Below are positions 1 to 6,548 of a stretch of DNA of 7,000 bases, in pieces; the first letter of the stretch is position 1; every line of letters starts with the position of its first letter. The notes beneath the pieces were generated by a model. That model was not told where the DNA came from, did not search any database, and saw nothing but the letters and a program-made list of their open reading frames with translations. A program made the position numbers and the translations under genes. The stretch comes from Bacteroidota bacterium (GTDB lineage Bacteria > Bacteroidota > Bacteroidia > B-17B0 > Aurantibacillaceae): the NCBI GenBank assembly GCA_947474485.1, contig CANJJP010000082.1, forward strand, positions 1-7,000, in the 5' to 3' direction.

Positions 1-1988
1 ATCGTGCATTTATGGATGAGGGATTTACACAATTTTATACTGTTGATACTTGGGAAAACATTGAAGGCAGATACGAAAAAGAATTCGGGAACAATTCGAA
101 CTACATCGACAAATACAAAAAACCAATTAAAACACGCGAAGCAAATGCGTTTTTAAGTTATTACAACTCTGCAATAAAAGGCGATGAAGTAACACTGAAT
201 ACACATAGCGACGGCTTTAATGGAGGCATTCGTCATGGTGGTGGTTATGGACAAGTATATACTAAAACAGCAACCATGCTTTTCAATTTAAAATATGTAT
301 TGGGTGATAGTTTATTTAATGCTTGTATTCAAAATTATTTTGACTTATGGAAAATGGCGCACCCATATCCAGAAGATTTTAGAAACTCGGTTATTGCAAC
401 AAGTAATATGGATTTAAACTGGTTTTTTGATGCTTGGTTAGAGACTAACAAAACAATTGACTACAGTATTAAAAAAGTAAAACGAATTAAAAAAACAAAT
501 AATTACGAAATTACCTTTAAGCGCTATGGAATGCAAATGCCAATTGATTTTACTGTTTACTCAAGAGATTCTTCGGCAAAAAGTTTTTACATACCTAACA
601 CTTGGTATGAGAAAAAAACGAAATCAACATTGCTACCTCGTTGGATTGGATGGGATAAAGTAAAGCCAGTTTATACAGCAACAGTAACAATACCAGGTGG
701 AATTGACCATTTAGTAATTGATACAACCAATCGTCTTGCTGACATTAATATGATTAATAACTCTAGCAAGAAAAATGTAAGCGTTAGTTTTGACTCAAAA
801 ATTTGGAACATGCCTGATAGAACAAACTACGAAGTGTTTGTAAGACCAAGTGTATGGTACAATGGTTTTGATGGATTAAAATTTGGAATGCATGCAAACG
901 GAAATTATTTAAACTACAAACATATTTTTGATGGAACCCTTTGGTTTAGTTCGGGTATTGGACAAGCATACTTAACCGACCAACACATCAACAGTCACGA
1001 TTTTGTTTCGGTGTTATTGAATTACAAAACTGCTACCGACAAGTTTATGAAGAAAAGTACATTTAGCGCAAGTGTTCGCGAACTAGATGGTTTAAGTGCG
1101 GCATCGGTTACCTTTGAAAAGAAAAGTAATAACGAAAAAAATCGTTTCTCGGTAAATTTAAAAAGTATGTTACGTGATGTAGACAATGATGTAACCTATT
1201 TAATTTACAAAAATCATTGGATAGAAGGGAAACTAAATAACTCAGCAAACATTACTTTTGAGCACGATTACAATTACAAAAAAGGTTCAGGTAAATTAGG
1301 AAGTACATTAAGGACACCATTTTTGTTTAGCGATTATGATTACTCTAACCTAAGCTCATGGTGGATTACAAAAAGCAAATTCAAATACTTAAACATTAAC
1401 ACCCGTTTGTTTGCCCAATTAGGAACAGGAACAAATGTGCCAATCGAATCGCAACTATACGTTGCGGGCGCAAACCCAGAGGAGTTGATGGAAAACAAAT
1501 ACACACGCTCGATGGGTTTCTTCCCTAACTTTGATTTTGGATCTAAGACTACCAACTTTGCTGCTGGCGGAGGATTAAACCTAAGAGGTTACATGGGTTA
1601 TTTATTATACAGCGGTGATATTAGCGGTGTGCCACACTACAACTACAAAGGCATGAGCGGAACATCTGCTAGTGTAGAAATTGAATTAGACAAATTACTA
1701 AAATTAGATAAAGCATTTATACGCAACACCTTTAAGCTAACACCTTACTTATTTGGAGACGCTGGTATTATTAATACTAACTACACCAACGAAGTTGTTA
1801 AAACAAGTGATATAATGGCGGATGCAGGTTTAGGTTTAGAATTAATTATTAAACGTTTTTGGAAATTACAAACCACTAAACCTTTAAGCATCCGTGCCGA
1901 CTTCCCAATTTTCATAAACCGTTTGCCTTTTGCAGAAAAAGACTACCTGCAATTTAGATGGATGATTGGAGTTAATAGGGCGTTTTAG
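1..1988 (+). CDS. M1-family metallopeptidase with C-terminal outer-membrane beta-barrel (5' end missing)
   Basis: The reading frame is open from the window edge (first full codon at base 3), so the ATG at 12 is an internal methionine, not the start. Residue numbers below count from that methionine. The first visible residues, RAFMDEGFTQF, match the segment of gluzincin M1 aminopeptidases that carries the third zinc ligand (Glu3). HExxH and the substrate-binding GxMEN motif would lie upstream, outside the window. Tyr83 in GQVYTKTATML corresponds to the catalytic tyrosine region (PYxKG in LTA4 hydrolase), followed by the helical LG..F...I..YF segment. A beta-rich linker spans about 150-250. The remainder, about 255-658, looks like a beta-barrel: alternating strands, RPSVWYNGFDGLKFG (278-292), an Omp85-type NLRGY motif (523-527), FGDAG (581-585), DAGLGLEL (604-611), IRADFPIF (627-634) and a terminal phenylalanine at the end of FRWMIGVNRAF. 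This predicts a peptidase anchored in the outer membrane. The fusion reading is inferred from motifs; the M1 assignment is firm. The gene ends with TAG. Confidence 0.88.
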   Translation, partial: RAFMDEGFTQFYTVDTWENIEGRYEKEFGNNSNYIDKYKKPIKTREANAFLSYYNSAIKGDEVTLNTHSDGFNGGIRHGGGYGQVYTKTATMLFNLKYVLGDSLFNACIQNYFDLWKMAHPYPEDFRNSVIATSNMDLNWFFDAWLETNKTIDYSIKKVKRIKKTNNYEITFKRYGMQMPIDFTVYSRDSSAKSFYIPNTWYEKKTKSTLLPRWIGWDKVKPVYTATVTIPGGIDHLVIDTTNRLADINMINNSSKKNVSVSFDSKIWNMPDRTNYEVFVRPSVWYNGFDGLKFGMHANGNYLNYKHIFDGTLWFSSGIGQAYLTDQHINSHDFVSVLLNYKTATDKFMKKSTFSASVRELDGLSAASVTFEKKSNNEKNRFSVNLKSMLRDVDNDVTYLIYKNHWIEGKLNNSANITFEHDYNYKKGSGKLGSTLRTPFLFSDYDYSNLSSWWITKSKFKYLNINTRLFAQLGTGTNVPIESQLYVAGANPEELMENKYTRSMGFFPNFDFGSKTTNFAAGGGLNLRGYMGYLLYSGDISGVPHYNYKGMSGTSASVEIELDKLLKLDKAFIRNTFKLTPYLFGDAGIINTNYTNEVVKTSDIMADAGLGLELIIKRFWKLQTTKPLSIRADFPIFINRLPFAEKDYLQFRWMIGVNRAF

Positions 1989-2010
1989 GAAATCTATTTA
2001 AAAATTAAAT

Positions 2011-2499
2011 ATGCTATTTGGCTACATAATTTTTCTTTTCGTACTTATCGTATTCATATATCGTATTTGGTTTACTAATAAACCTTTTTCGGCAGAATCT
2101 AATGAAATCATTATTTCGGGATTACAAAAAGAATTTAACGCTCAATATTCACAAGTATCTTTAACGAAGTTTGATTGTTTCAAATCACTTAACAATGGAA
2201 AAATAATCAAGTCCTTAGAAATTATAAAAAGTTCGATAAAGTTTAATGTTGTTTTTATTGAATACAAATACATTGTAAAAAACAGAAACCGCTATTCTCC
2301 ATCTGATGACACATCAACTTATGCCTTCTACCTTATAGAAACAAGAAATTTCAACATTGGTTACTTAGATACTATTGACACTAAAGAAATAAAAGATGAT
2401 TACATTTTAATAAGATTAGATCATGCTCCAATTGAAAAGAAAAAAACTTCTTATGAAATTAACCAGATATTAAATAGCCTTATAACTTACTCAGAATAA
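2011..2499 (+). CDS. Hypothetical single-pass membrane protein, 162 aa
   Basis: I do not recognise the family. Residues 2-20 (MLFGYIIFLFVLIVFIYRIW region) form one strongly hydrophobic segment, followed by a mostly polar C-terminal part rich in Lys, Ile, Asn and Tyr. The likely topology is an N-terminal inner-membrane anchor with a soluble domain of about 140 residues. There is no lipobox cysteine or clear signal peptidase site; the only cysteine is Cys56. The soluble part shows alternating hydrophobic patterns (SSIKFNVVFIEYKYIV; STYAFYLIETRNFNIGYL) suggesting an antiparallel beta-sheet, and ends in a helix-like stretch. The ATG at 2011 lies 22 bases after the peptidase stop codon and no promoter box is evident in the gap, so cotranscription with the peptidase gene is plausible. 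Nothing in the sequence links it functionally to the peptidase. It is probably a real gene, given its length and same-strand position, but its function is unknown. Confidence 0.7.
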   Translation: MLFGYIIFLFVLIVFIYRIWFTNKPFSAESNEIIISGLQKEFNAQYSQVSLTKFDCFKSLNNGKIIKSLEIIKSSIKFNVVFIEYKYIVKNRNRYSPSDDTSTYAFYLIETRNFNIGYLDTIDTKEIKDDYILIRLDHAPIEKKKTSYEINQILNSLITYSE

Positions 2500-2521
2500 T
2501 TCAGCTTTTAGCTTGAATTTT
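2500..2521 (+). terminator. Weak intrinsic-terminator-like hairpin
   Basis: Directly after the stop codon of the 162-aa gene, TTCAGCT can pair with AGCTTGAA through a TTT loop. This gives a 7-bp stem with one bulged T, followed by TTTT. The stem is short and A/T-rich, so this is only a candidate terminator for the upstream peptidase transcription unit. Confidence 0.3.
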
Positions 2522-2583
2522 AAGGACCGTCAAAATAAAAGTATTTCCGCATATTTATCAATACAAATTTAGATTTAAATATT

Positions 2584-2598
2584 TTCCCAATCTGGGAA
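2584..2598. promoter_or_regulatory. Perfect inverted repeat, candidate HigA operator
   Basis: TTCCCA-atc-TGGGAA is a perfect 6-bp-arm inverted repeat with a 3-base spacer. It ends 7 bases upstream of the TATATTTG promoter box, so it occupies the space between the -33 and -7 positions. HigA-type antitoxins are Xre-like repressors that bind palindromes in their own promoter. A repressor bound here would block polymerase. The repeat is seen directly; the operator role is inferred from its position. Confidence 0.6.
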
Positions 2599-2605
2599 CT
2601 TTTTG

Positions 2606-2613
2606 TATATTTG
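2606..2613 (+). promoter_or_regulatory. Bacteroidota -7 promoter box for higBA
   Basis: TATATTTG matches the Bacteroidota consensus TAnnTTTG exactly. It lies 15 bases upstream of the TTG start codon of the toxin gene, implying a very short leader of roughly 10 bases. No clear TTG -33 element is visible at the usual distance; the inverted repeat sits there instead. Confidence 0.6.
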
Positions 2614-2628
2614 TAAAAAAATCACGCA

Positions 2629-2922
2629 TTGAGAGTAATTGCAAAGAAATTATTACGTGAATTTTGGATTAAACATGCTGATAGTGAAGAACAGCTAAAA
2701 GCATGGTACCAAGAGGCAAATGAAGCAGATTGGAAACATCCAAAAGAGATAAAGAAAAATTACCCAAGCGCAAGTTTTTTAGCTGACAATCGAATTGTAT
2801 TCAATATTAAAGGAAATACCTATCGATTAATTGTAAAAGTAAATTACGATTATAAAATGGTTTGGATACGTTTTATTGGAACACACGCAAAGTATGATAA
2901 AATTGACGCAACAAAAATTTAA
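2629..2922 (+). CDS. higB: Type II toxin HigB (mRNA interferase, RelE-like)
   Basis: This 97-residue protein fits the HigB_toxin family (PF09907 type) over its whole length. It has MRVIAKKLLREFWIKHADSE at the N-terminus, LKAWYQEANEADWKHPKEIK (23-42), then the conserved core NRIVFNIKGNTYRLIVKVNY (54-73) and the C-terminal IRFIGTHAKYDKID (80-93). Members are small RNases that cleave mRNA, commonly on the ribosome, and are neutralised by the HigA protein encoded downstream. The start is TTG at 2629: an in-frame TAA lies at 2614 with no ATG between, and MRVI is the family's usual N-terminus. Toxin-first gene order is typical of higBA and opposite to most other type II modules. The antitoxin ATG follows only 4 bases after the stop, so the two are certainly one operon. 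No key conserved residue appears to be missing, so the toxin is probably functional. Confidence 0.93.
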   Translation: MRVIAKKLLREFWIKHADSEEQLKAWYQEANEADWKHPKEIKKNYPSASFLADNRIVFNIKGNTYRLIVKVNYDYKMVWIRFIGTHAKYDKIDATKI

Positions 2923-2926
2923 TAAT

Positions 2927-3283
2927 ATGAGAATTAAACCAATCAAAACAAAAAAGGATTATCAGCAAGCGCTCAAAAAGCTCGAAGTAATTTTTGATGC
3001 AAAAAAAGGAAGTCCAGAAGGAGATGAACTTGAAGTATTAGGTATTTTAATTGAATACTACGAAAACGAGCATTTCCCTATCGCTCTCCCCGATCCTATT
3101 GAAGCAATAAAATTTCGTATGGAGCAAATGAATTACAATCAAAATGATTTAGCCAAAATTGTTGGTCTTAAAAGCAGGGCAAGTGAAATATTAAATAGAA
3201 AGAGAAAACTTACATTAGAAATGATTCGTCAACTTCATGTAAGTTTGCAAATACCAACTGAAGTTCTAATTCAAGCCTATTAA
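2927..3283 (+). CDS. higA: Antitoxin HigA, Xre-family HTH regulator
   Basis: The protein is 118 residues from ATG 2927. A longer in-frame start at 2876 would add 17 residues but lies inside higB. The 2927 start gives MRIKPIKTKKDYQQALKKLE, the usual beginning of HigA antitoxins, so it is preferred. The N-terminal half (about 1-55) is the helical region characteristic of this COG5499-like group. The C-terminal part carries an Xre-type helix-turn-helix (about 62-95: IKFRMEQMNYNQNDLAKIVG, then LKSRASEILNRKRKL), ending in MIRQLHVSLQIPTEVLIQAY. HigA binds and inactivates HigB and represses the shared promoter. The inverted repeat at 2584-2598 is the likely binding site. The stop codon (3281-3283) is immediately adjacent to the stop codon of the convergent phosphatase gene, with no intervening base. 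Confidence 0.93.
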   Translation: MRIKPIKTKKDYQQALKKLEVIFDAKKGSPEGDELEVLGILIEYYENEHFPIALPDPIEAIKFRMEQMNYNQNDLAKIVGLKSRASEILNRKRKLTLEMIRQLHVSLQIPTEVLIQAY

Positions 3284-3820
3284 TCAAATCATCATTGCTA
3301 ATTCCTTTAACGAAGCGCAAAATACATCAGCACTATATTTATTACTTGCCCCAATAAATACTGTTTTCATTCCTGCATTTTTTCCAAACTCAATATCACT
3401 TCCTGAGTCGCCAACCATAATTGATTTTGCAAAATCAATTCCGGAAAAATCTTTTTGTGCTTGTAAAGCCATGCCAATAGCCGGCTTACGAGTTGGATGA
3501 TTTTCGGAAGCTAAAAAGGGCGAGTGATACGTTTTATCAATCCTACCTCCAAAATAAGCAAGTTCATACACCATGTTTTTGTGTATCAATTCTAAATCTT
3601 CGGGACGCATAACTCGTTTGCCAATACCTTGCTGATTTGTTACAACAACAATTTTCCCGAATACAGTGCTGAATTTTTTAACAGCATCAATAACTCCATC
3701 AAGGAATTCGAACTCGTTCCAATTCTTTACATAGTCATCCACTATGCGTTTATTAATTACTCCGTCTCTGTCTAAAAACAAAGACCAAGAAGAATCAATA
3801 TTTAAATCTTTTAAATTCAT
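3284..3820 (-). CDS. HAD-IIIA family phosphatase, GmhB-like (heptose bisphosphate phosphatase type)
   Basis: A 178-residue HAD hydrolase. Motif I is LFLDRDGVIN (14-23) with nucleophile Asp17 and acid/base Asp19. Motif II is VVVTNQQGIGK (58-68), Lys112 sits in TRKP, and motif IV is MVGDSGSDIEFGKNAGM (135-151). This layout is that of D-glycero-D-manno-heptose 1,7-bisphosphate 7-phosphatase (GmhB) and histidinol-phosphatase relatives. The GmhB zinc loop (CxH...CxC before RKP) is replaced by TYHSPFLASENHPTRKP, so the three cysteines are absent and a structural zinc is doubtful. The start chosen is ATG at 3820, giving MNLKDLNIDSSWSLF; a longer TTG start at 3853 would add 11 residues lying within the preceding gene. 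With the ATG start the gene overlaps the upstream nucleotidyltransferase gene by 26 bp, which suggests translational coupling and a joint role in making an activated sugar, probably heptose. The exact substrate cannot be read from the sequence. Confidence 0.85.
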   Translation of the reverse strand: MNLKDLNIDSSWSLFLDRDGVINKRIVDDYVKNWNEFEFLDGVIDAVKKFSTVFGKIVVVTNQQGIGKRVMRPEDLELIHKNMVYELAYFGGRIDKTYHSPFLASENHPTRKPAIGMALQAQKDFSGIDFAKSIMVGDSGSDIEFGKNAGMKTVFIGASNKYSADVFCASLKELAMMI

Positions 3821-4523
3821 GTTGTGCGCGTTCGTAATCCTCGGGGATGCCAATATCTATAAAATAACCATCAAACTCAAAGCCCATTATGCTTTGCTTG
3901 AACAATTGCTTTTCAAAAAAATCTTTCTCAATTGAAAAGTTAGTTGCTTTAGGGGTTGCAGATTGATACATTGCTTTATTTAAAATATAAACGCCTCCAT
4001 TAATCAATCCACTTCTTTCTTCACCCGACTTCTCTTTAAACTTTATAATTCTACCTCCAACATCATTTAGTTGAACAGTTCCATAACGAGCTGCATTTGC
4101 AACTTCACGCAATGCCAAACTGTGATGAGAATTTTCTCTATGATGATTTTCGTGAAAACGAGTCAGGTTAACATCAAAAAACGAATCGCCATTAACAACA
4201 AACACTTCATTTTCATTACACTTATCCAAGGCTAAACGAATTGCCCCTCCTGTTCCTAATGGCTCAGCTTCATGCGAAAACAAAATATCTGCCCCGTTCC
4301 AAAAACAAGGTTGCATCAAATTAGTGTAGTAATCAACAATCTTTTCGTTTAAATAACCTGTTGAAACAACAATACGATTAACACCATAAGCTGTTAAATA
4401 ATTAAAAAGATAATTGAGGAAAGGCTCCTGATTTACAGGTGCCATGGGCTTAGGCACATCCGAAACCACTATTTGTAAACGGGTTCCAAAGCCTCCTGCT
4501 AAAACTATTGCTTCTTTTATCAT
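3795..4523 (-). CDS. Sugar-1-phosphate nucleotidyltransferase, HddC-like
   Basis: A 242-residue NTP_transferase-fold enzyme. It has the nucleotide-binding loop VLAGGFGTRLQ (7-17), VPKPMAPV (23-30) with the conserved Lys25, PLGTGGAI (88-95), the metal-binding NGDSFFDV (111-118), NGGVYIL (175-181) and DGYFIDIGIPEDY (218-230). The opening EAIVLAGGFGTRL...VSDVPKPMAPV and the overall length resemble D-glycero-alpha-D-manno-heptose-1-phosphate guanylyltransferase (HddC) more than RmlA or GalU. The adjacent GmhB-like phosphatase supports a role in GDP-heptose synthesis for LPS, S-layer or O-glycan decoration. The kinase (HddA) and isomerase (GmhA) of that pathway are not in this window. Another NDP-sugar (for example from mannose-1-phosphate) is possible, so no gene symbol is given. 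The ATG start is at 4523; the TGA stop lies inside the phosphatase gene. The gene is 69 bases downstream of the M32 peptidase gene. Confidence 0.88.
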   Translation of the reverse strand: MIKEAIVLAGGFGTRLQIVVSDVPKPMAPVNQEPFLNYLFNYLTAYGVNRIVVSTGYLNEKIVDYYTNLMQPCFWNGADILFSHEAEPLGTGGAIRLALDKCNENEVFVVNGDSFFDVNLTRFHENHHRENSHHSLALREVANAARYGTVQLNDVGGRIIKFKEKSGEERSGLINGGVYILNKAMYQSATPKATNFSIEKDFFEKQLFKQSIMGFEFDGYFIDIGIPEDYERAQHEFKRFKY

Positions 4524-4535
4524 GATTAATGAATG

Positions 4536-4543
4536 CGAAGATA
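4536..4543 (-). promoter_or_regulatory. Possible -7 promoter box for the nucleotidyltransferase-phosphatase pair
   Basis: On the minus strand TATCTTCG matches TAnnTTTG with one mismatch and lies 12 bases upstream of the nucleotidyltransferase ATG. No clear -33 element was seen. It is a weak call; the pair could instead be read through from the M32 gene. Confidence 0.35.
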
Positions 4544-4592
4544 AGAAAAATTGAAGAAGCTTGCGTCTAATGTATTATTCTAATTTCGACAA

Positions 4593-6080
4593 CTAAAGGT
4601 TATAAATCCCTTTATACTTCTCTTTCGCGTAAGTCATAAAGTGAGCGAAGTTTAATTTCTCTCCGCAAATTTGTTCACACAATTCGGAAGCAGAATATAA
4701 ACGACCATGCACATGCACTTTTTTGCGTAACCAAGCTAATAGTTGTTTCATGTCGCCACCTTCTATTTGTGTACTTAAGCCTGGAATTTCTTTTTGTGCT
4801 TGAGCAAAAAACTGTGCCGCATAAAAACTACCTATTGAGTAAGTTGGAAAATACCCGAAGGAACCATGACTCCAATGAATATCTTGTAGCACACCTTTCG
4901 TGTTATTAGGAACATCAATATCTAAGTACTCTTTGTATTTTGCATTCCAGTAAGCAGGTAAGTCGCTTACTTTAATTGCCCCGTCAAACAAAGCTTTCTC
5001 AATTTCAAAACGAATCATGATATGGAAATGATAAGTTAATTCATCTGAGTTTGTTCTTATCAAAGATGATTCAACTTTATTCATTGCTTTATAAAAATCT
5101 TCCGCACTAATATCTTTTAATTGCTCTGGGAAAATTTCTTTCAAGCGTTTCATGTTATTTTTCCAATAACCTAAACTTCTTCCAACATTATTCTCCCACA
5201 AGCGCGATTGCGATTCGTGTATCCCTAATGAAACAGCTTCTCCTAAAGGCAATCCATACTCATCAGTAGGCAAGCCTTGCTCATACAATCCATGTCCGCC
5301 CTCGTGTATACAACTCCAAATCATTTCACTTACATCGTTTTCACGCACACGTGTTGTAACACGAACATCTAAGGGATTAAAACTAATGGTAAATGGATGC
5401 GATGATTTATCCTGACGACCTGCTTCAAAGTCATAACCCATTTGTTTTAGTAAATCAATTCCAAAATTCCATTGCCTATCGGTATCGTAATTTTTAAAAA
5501 AGAAAGCATCACTAACTTGTTTTGCTTCTTTAATTTGTTTTACAAAGGGTACTAATTGCTTTCTTACATCTGCAAATAATGTTTCAATCTCTAAGGTAGT
5601 TGTCCCGCGCTCGTATTCGTTAAGCATAGCATCGTAAGGATGTACTTTATAGCCTAATAATTCGCACTCTTGTTTTTTAAGCTCAACTAATTTTTCTAAC
5701 GGTGCTTGATAAATAGAGAAATCATTTTTCTCTTTTGCCGTTTGCCAAGCTTGAAAACACTCGGAAACTGTTTTGCTCATTAACTCAACAAACTCAGTAC
5801 TGTATTTTTTTTGTTTGTCAAATGTTTCTTTAGTAAGCTCAATATTTTTACGCTGCTTCACATCTATGCTTGTATCATTTGCTAATTGGTTTAACAAATC
5901 ATCTAAGATTGGGTCGGTAAATAATTTATGATGTATCCCCGAAAGTGTTGCTATTTGCTGCGCACGGAAAGACCCACCTTTTTCAGGCATATAGGTTTCT
6001 TGATCCCAACTTAACAAGGCTATAGAATAAGCTACATCTGCAATCTTTTGCATGTGCGCTTTAAAAGCTAAATAACTCAT
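4593..6080 (-). CDS. M32-family metallocarboxypeptidase (carboxypeptidase Taq type)
   Basis: A full-length 495-residue M32 peptidase; the family is usually about 500 residues. All family hallmarks are visible in order: HPF (228-230), DVRVT (DxRxT, 238-242), the zinc-binding HEGGH (259-263, His259, His263, catalytic Glu260), HESQ (288-291, Glu289 as third zinc ligand), IRTNSD (341-346, where the family usually has IRxxAD) and GVLQDIHW (396-403). The N-terminus (about 1-50) contains the typical LSWDQETYMPEKG. There is no signal peptide or membrane segment, so the enzyme is predicted to be cytoplasmic. It removes C-terminal residues from peptides with broad specificity, excluding proline in characterised members, and so probably serves peptide turnover. 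The ATG start at 6080 lies 5 bases after the DUF423 stop, so the two genes are almost certainly cotranscribed from a promoter upstream of DUF423. The alanine-to-serine change in IRxxAD is mild and the enzyme is probably active. Confidence 0.96.
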   Translation of the reverse strand: MSYLAFKAHMQKIADVAYSIALLSWDQETYMPEKGGSFRAQQIATLSGIHHKLFTDPILDDLLNQLANDTSIDVKQRKNIELTKETFDKQKKYSTEFVELMSKTVSECFQAWQTAKEKNDFSIYQAPLEKLVELKKQECELLGYKVHPYDAMLNEYERGTTTLEIETLFADVRKQLVPFVKQIKEAKQVSDAFFFKNYDTDRQWNFGIDLLKQMGYDFEAGRQDKSSHPFTISFNPLDVRVTTRVRENDVSEMIWSCIHEGGHGLYEQGLPTDEYGLPLGEAVSLGIHESQSRLWENNVGRSLGYWKNNMKRLKEIFPEQLKDISAEDFYKAMNKVESSLIRTNSDELTYHFHIMIRFEIEKALFDGAIKVSDLPAYWNAKYKEYLDIDVPNNTKGVLQDIHWSHGSFGYFPTYSIGSFYAAQFFAQAQKEIPGLSTQIEGGDMKQLLAWLRKKVHVHGRLYSASELCEQICGEKLNFAHFMTYAKEKYKGIYNL

Positions 6081-6085
6081 AAATC

Positions 6086-6499
6086 TTAATTGATTTTTTT
6101 TAATTTAAATGATTGTACTATTAAACATACCCAACCGCCAATAAGCGCAATGCCACCTAATGGAGTTATTGGACCAAGAAACATTACCGATTCTAATCCA
6201 GTTAATGAGCGTGTAGTAAGTATGTAAAGTGAACCTGAGAATAATATGATTCCAATAATAAAAAGATTTGCCCCTACATTAAGCCATTTCAGATTTTTAT
6301 CTTTATTTGCAAAGAAAATGATTAATAAAGCAATGGAGTGAAACAATTGGTATTTAGCTGCTGTATCAAAACCTGCTAATTGGTCGGGAGTAATAATTCC
6401 TGCTTGCATTTTTGCCTTTAAGAAGTGCGCTCCTAATGCACCAAGCGCTACACCCGTTGCTCCAAAAATACCTGCTACAGTTAAAAAATAGTTTTTCAA
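6086..6499 (-). CDS. DUF423 family inner-membrane protein (YgdD-like)
   Basis: A 137-residue hydrophobic protein of the DUF423/COG2363 family, whose molecular function is unknown. Signature segments are GVALGALGAHFLK (16-28), FDTAAKYQLFHSIALLI (44-60), ILFSGSLYIL (85-94) and FLGPITPLGGIALIGGW (107-123). Four membrane-spanning helices are predicted at about 5-25, 50-64, 72-95 and 108-130. The start is TTG at 6499: no in-frame ATG exists in the upstream stretch, and MKNYFLTVAGIFGATGVALG is the expected family N-terminus, so TTG is preferred over an internal start. It is the first gene of a two-gene unit with the M32 peptidase 5 bases downstream. It is divergent from the saccharopine dehydrogenase-family gene, with an 87-base intergenic region that contains a palindromic promoter-like element. 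The family assignment is strong, but a cellular role cannot be given. Confidence 0.93.
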   Translation of the reverse strand: MKNYFLTVAGIFGATGVALGALGAHFLKAKMQAGIITPDQLAGFDTAAKYQLFHSIALLIIFFANKDKNLKWLNVGANLFIIGIILFSGSLYILTTRSLTGLESVMFLGPITPLGGIALIGGWVCLIVQSFKLKKIN

Positions 6500-6548
6500 A
6501 TTATATGTTTTCGTTTTAAAGCTTTCATTAAATAAAGCTCCGATTTGT

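Noticed and set aside
12..14. ATG at 12 as the true start of the M1 peptidase gene
   Set aside because: The frame is open to the window edge and the codons before it (Arg-Ala-Phe) continue the family pattern; the HExxH motif must lie upstream, so the gene is cut by the window.
1340..1555. 71-codon minus-strand open frame
   Set aside because: It lies wholly inside the peptidase-barrel gene in antisense, has no recognisable domain, and is best explained as a shadow.
2876..2926. Upstream ATG extension of HigA by 17 residues
   Set aside because: It overlaps the conserved end of higB, and the extra residues do not resemble the HigA N-terminus, whereas ATG 2927 gives the expected one.
3821..3853. 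TTG-initiated 11-residue extension of the HAD phosphatase
   Set aside because: It would deepen the overlap with the nucleotidyltransferase gene, uses a rarer start codon, and adds residues not typical of the family; ATG 3820 is better.
3744..3935. 63-codon plus-strand open frame
   Set aside because: It is antisense to the overlapping nucleotidyltransferase and phosphatase genes, both of which have strong family motifs.
4524..4592. Intrinsic terminator after the M32 gene
   Set aside because: On the minus strand there is only a short AAGCTT self-complement before a T-rich run, with no convincing hairpin.
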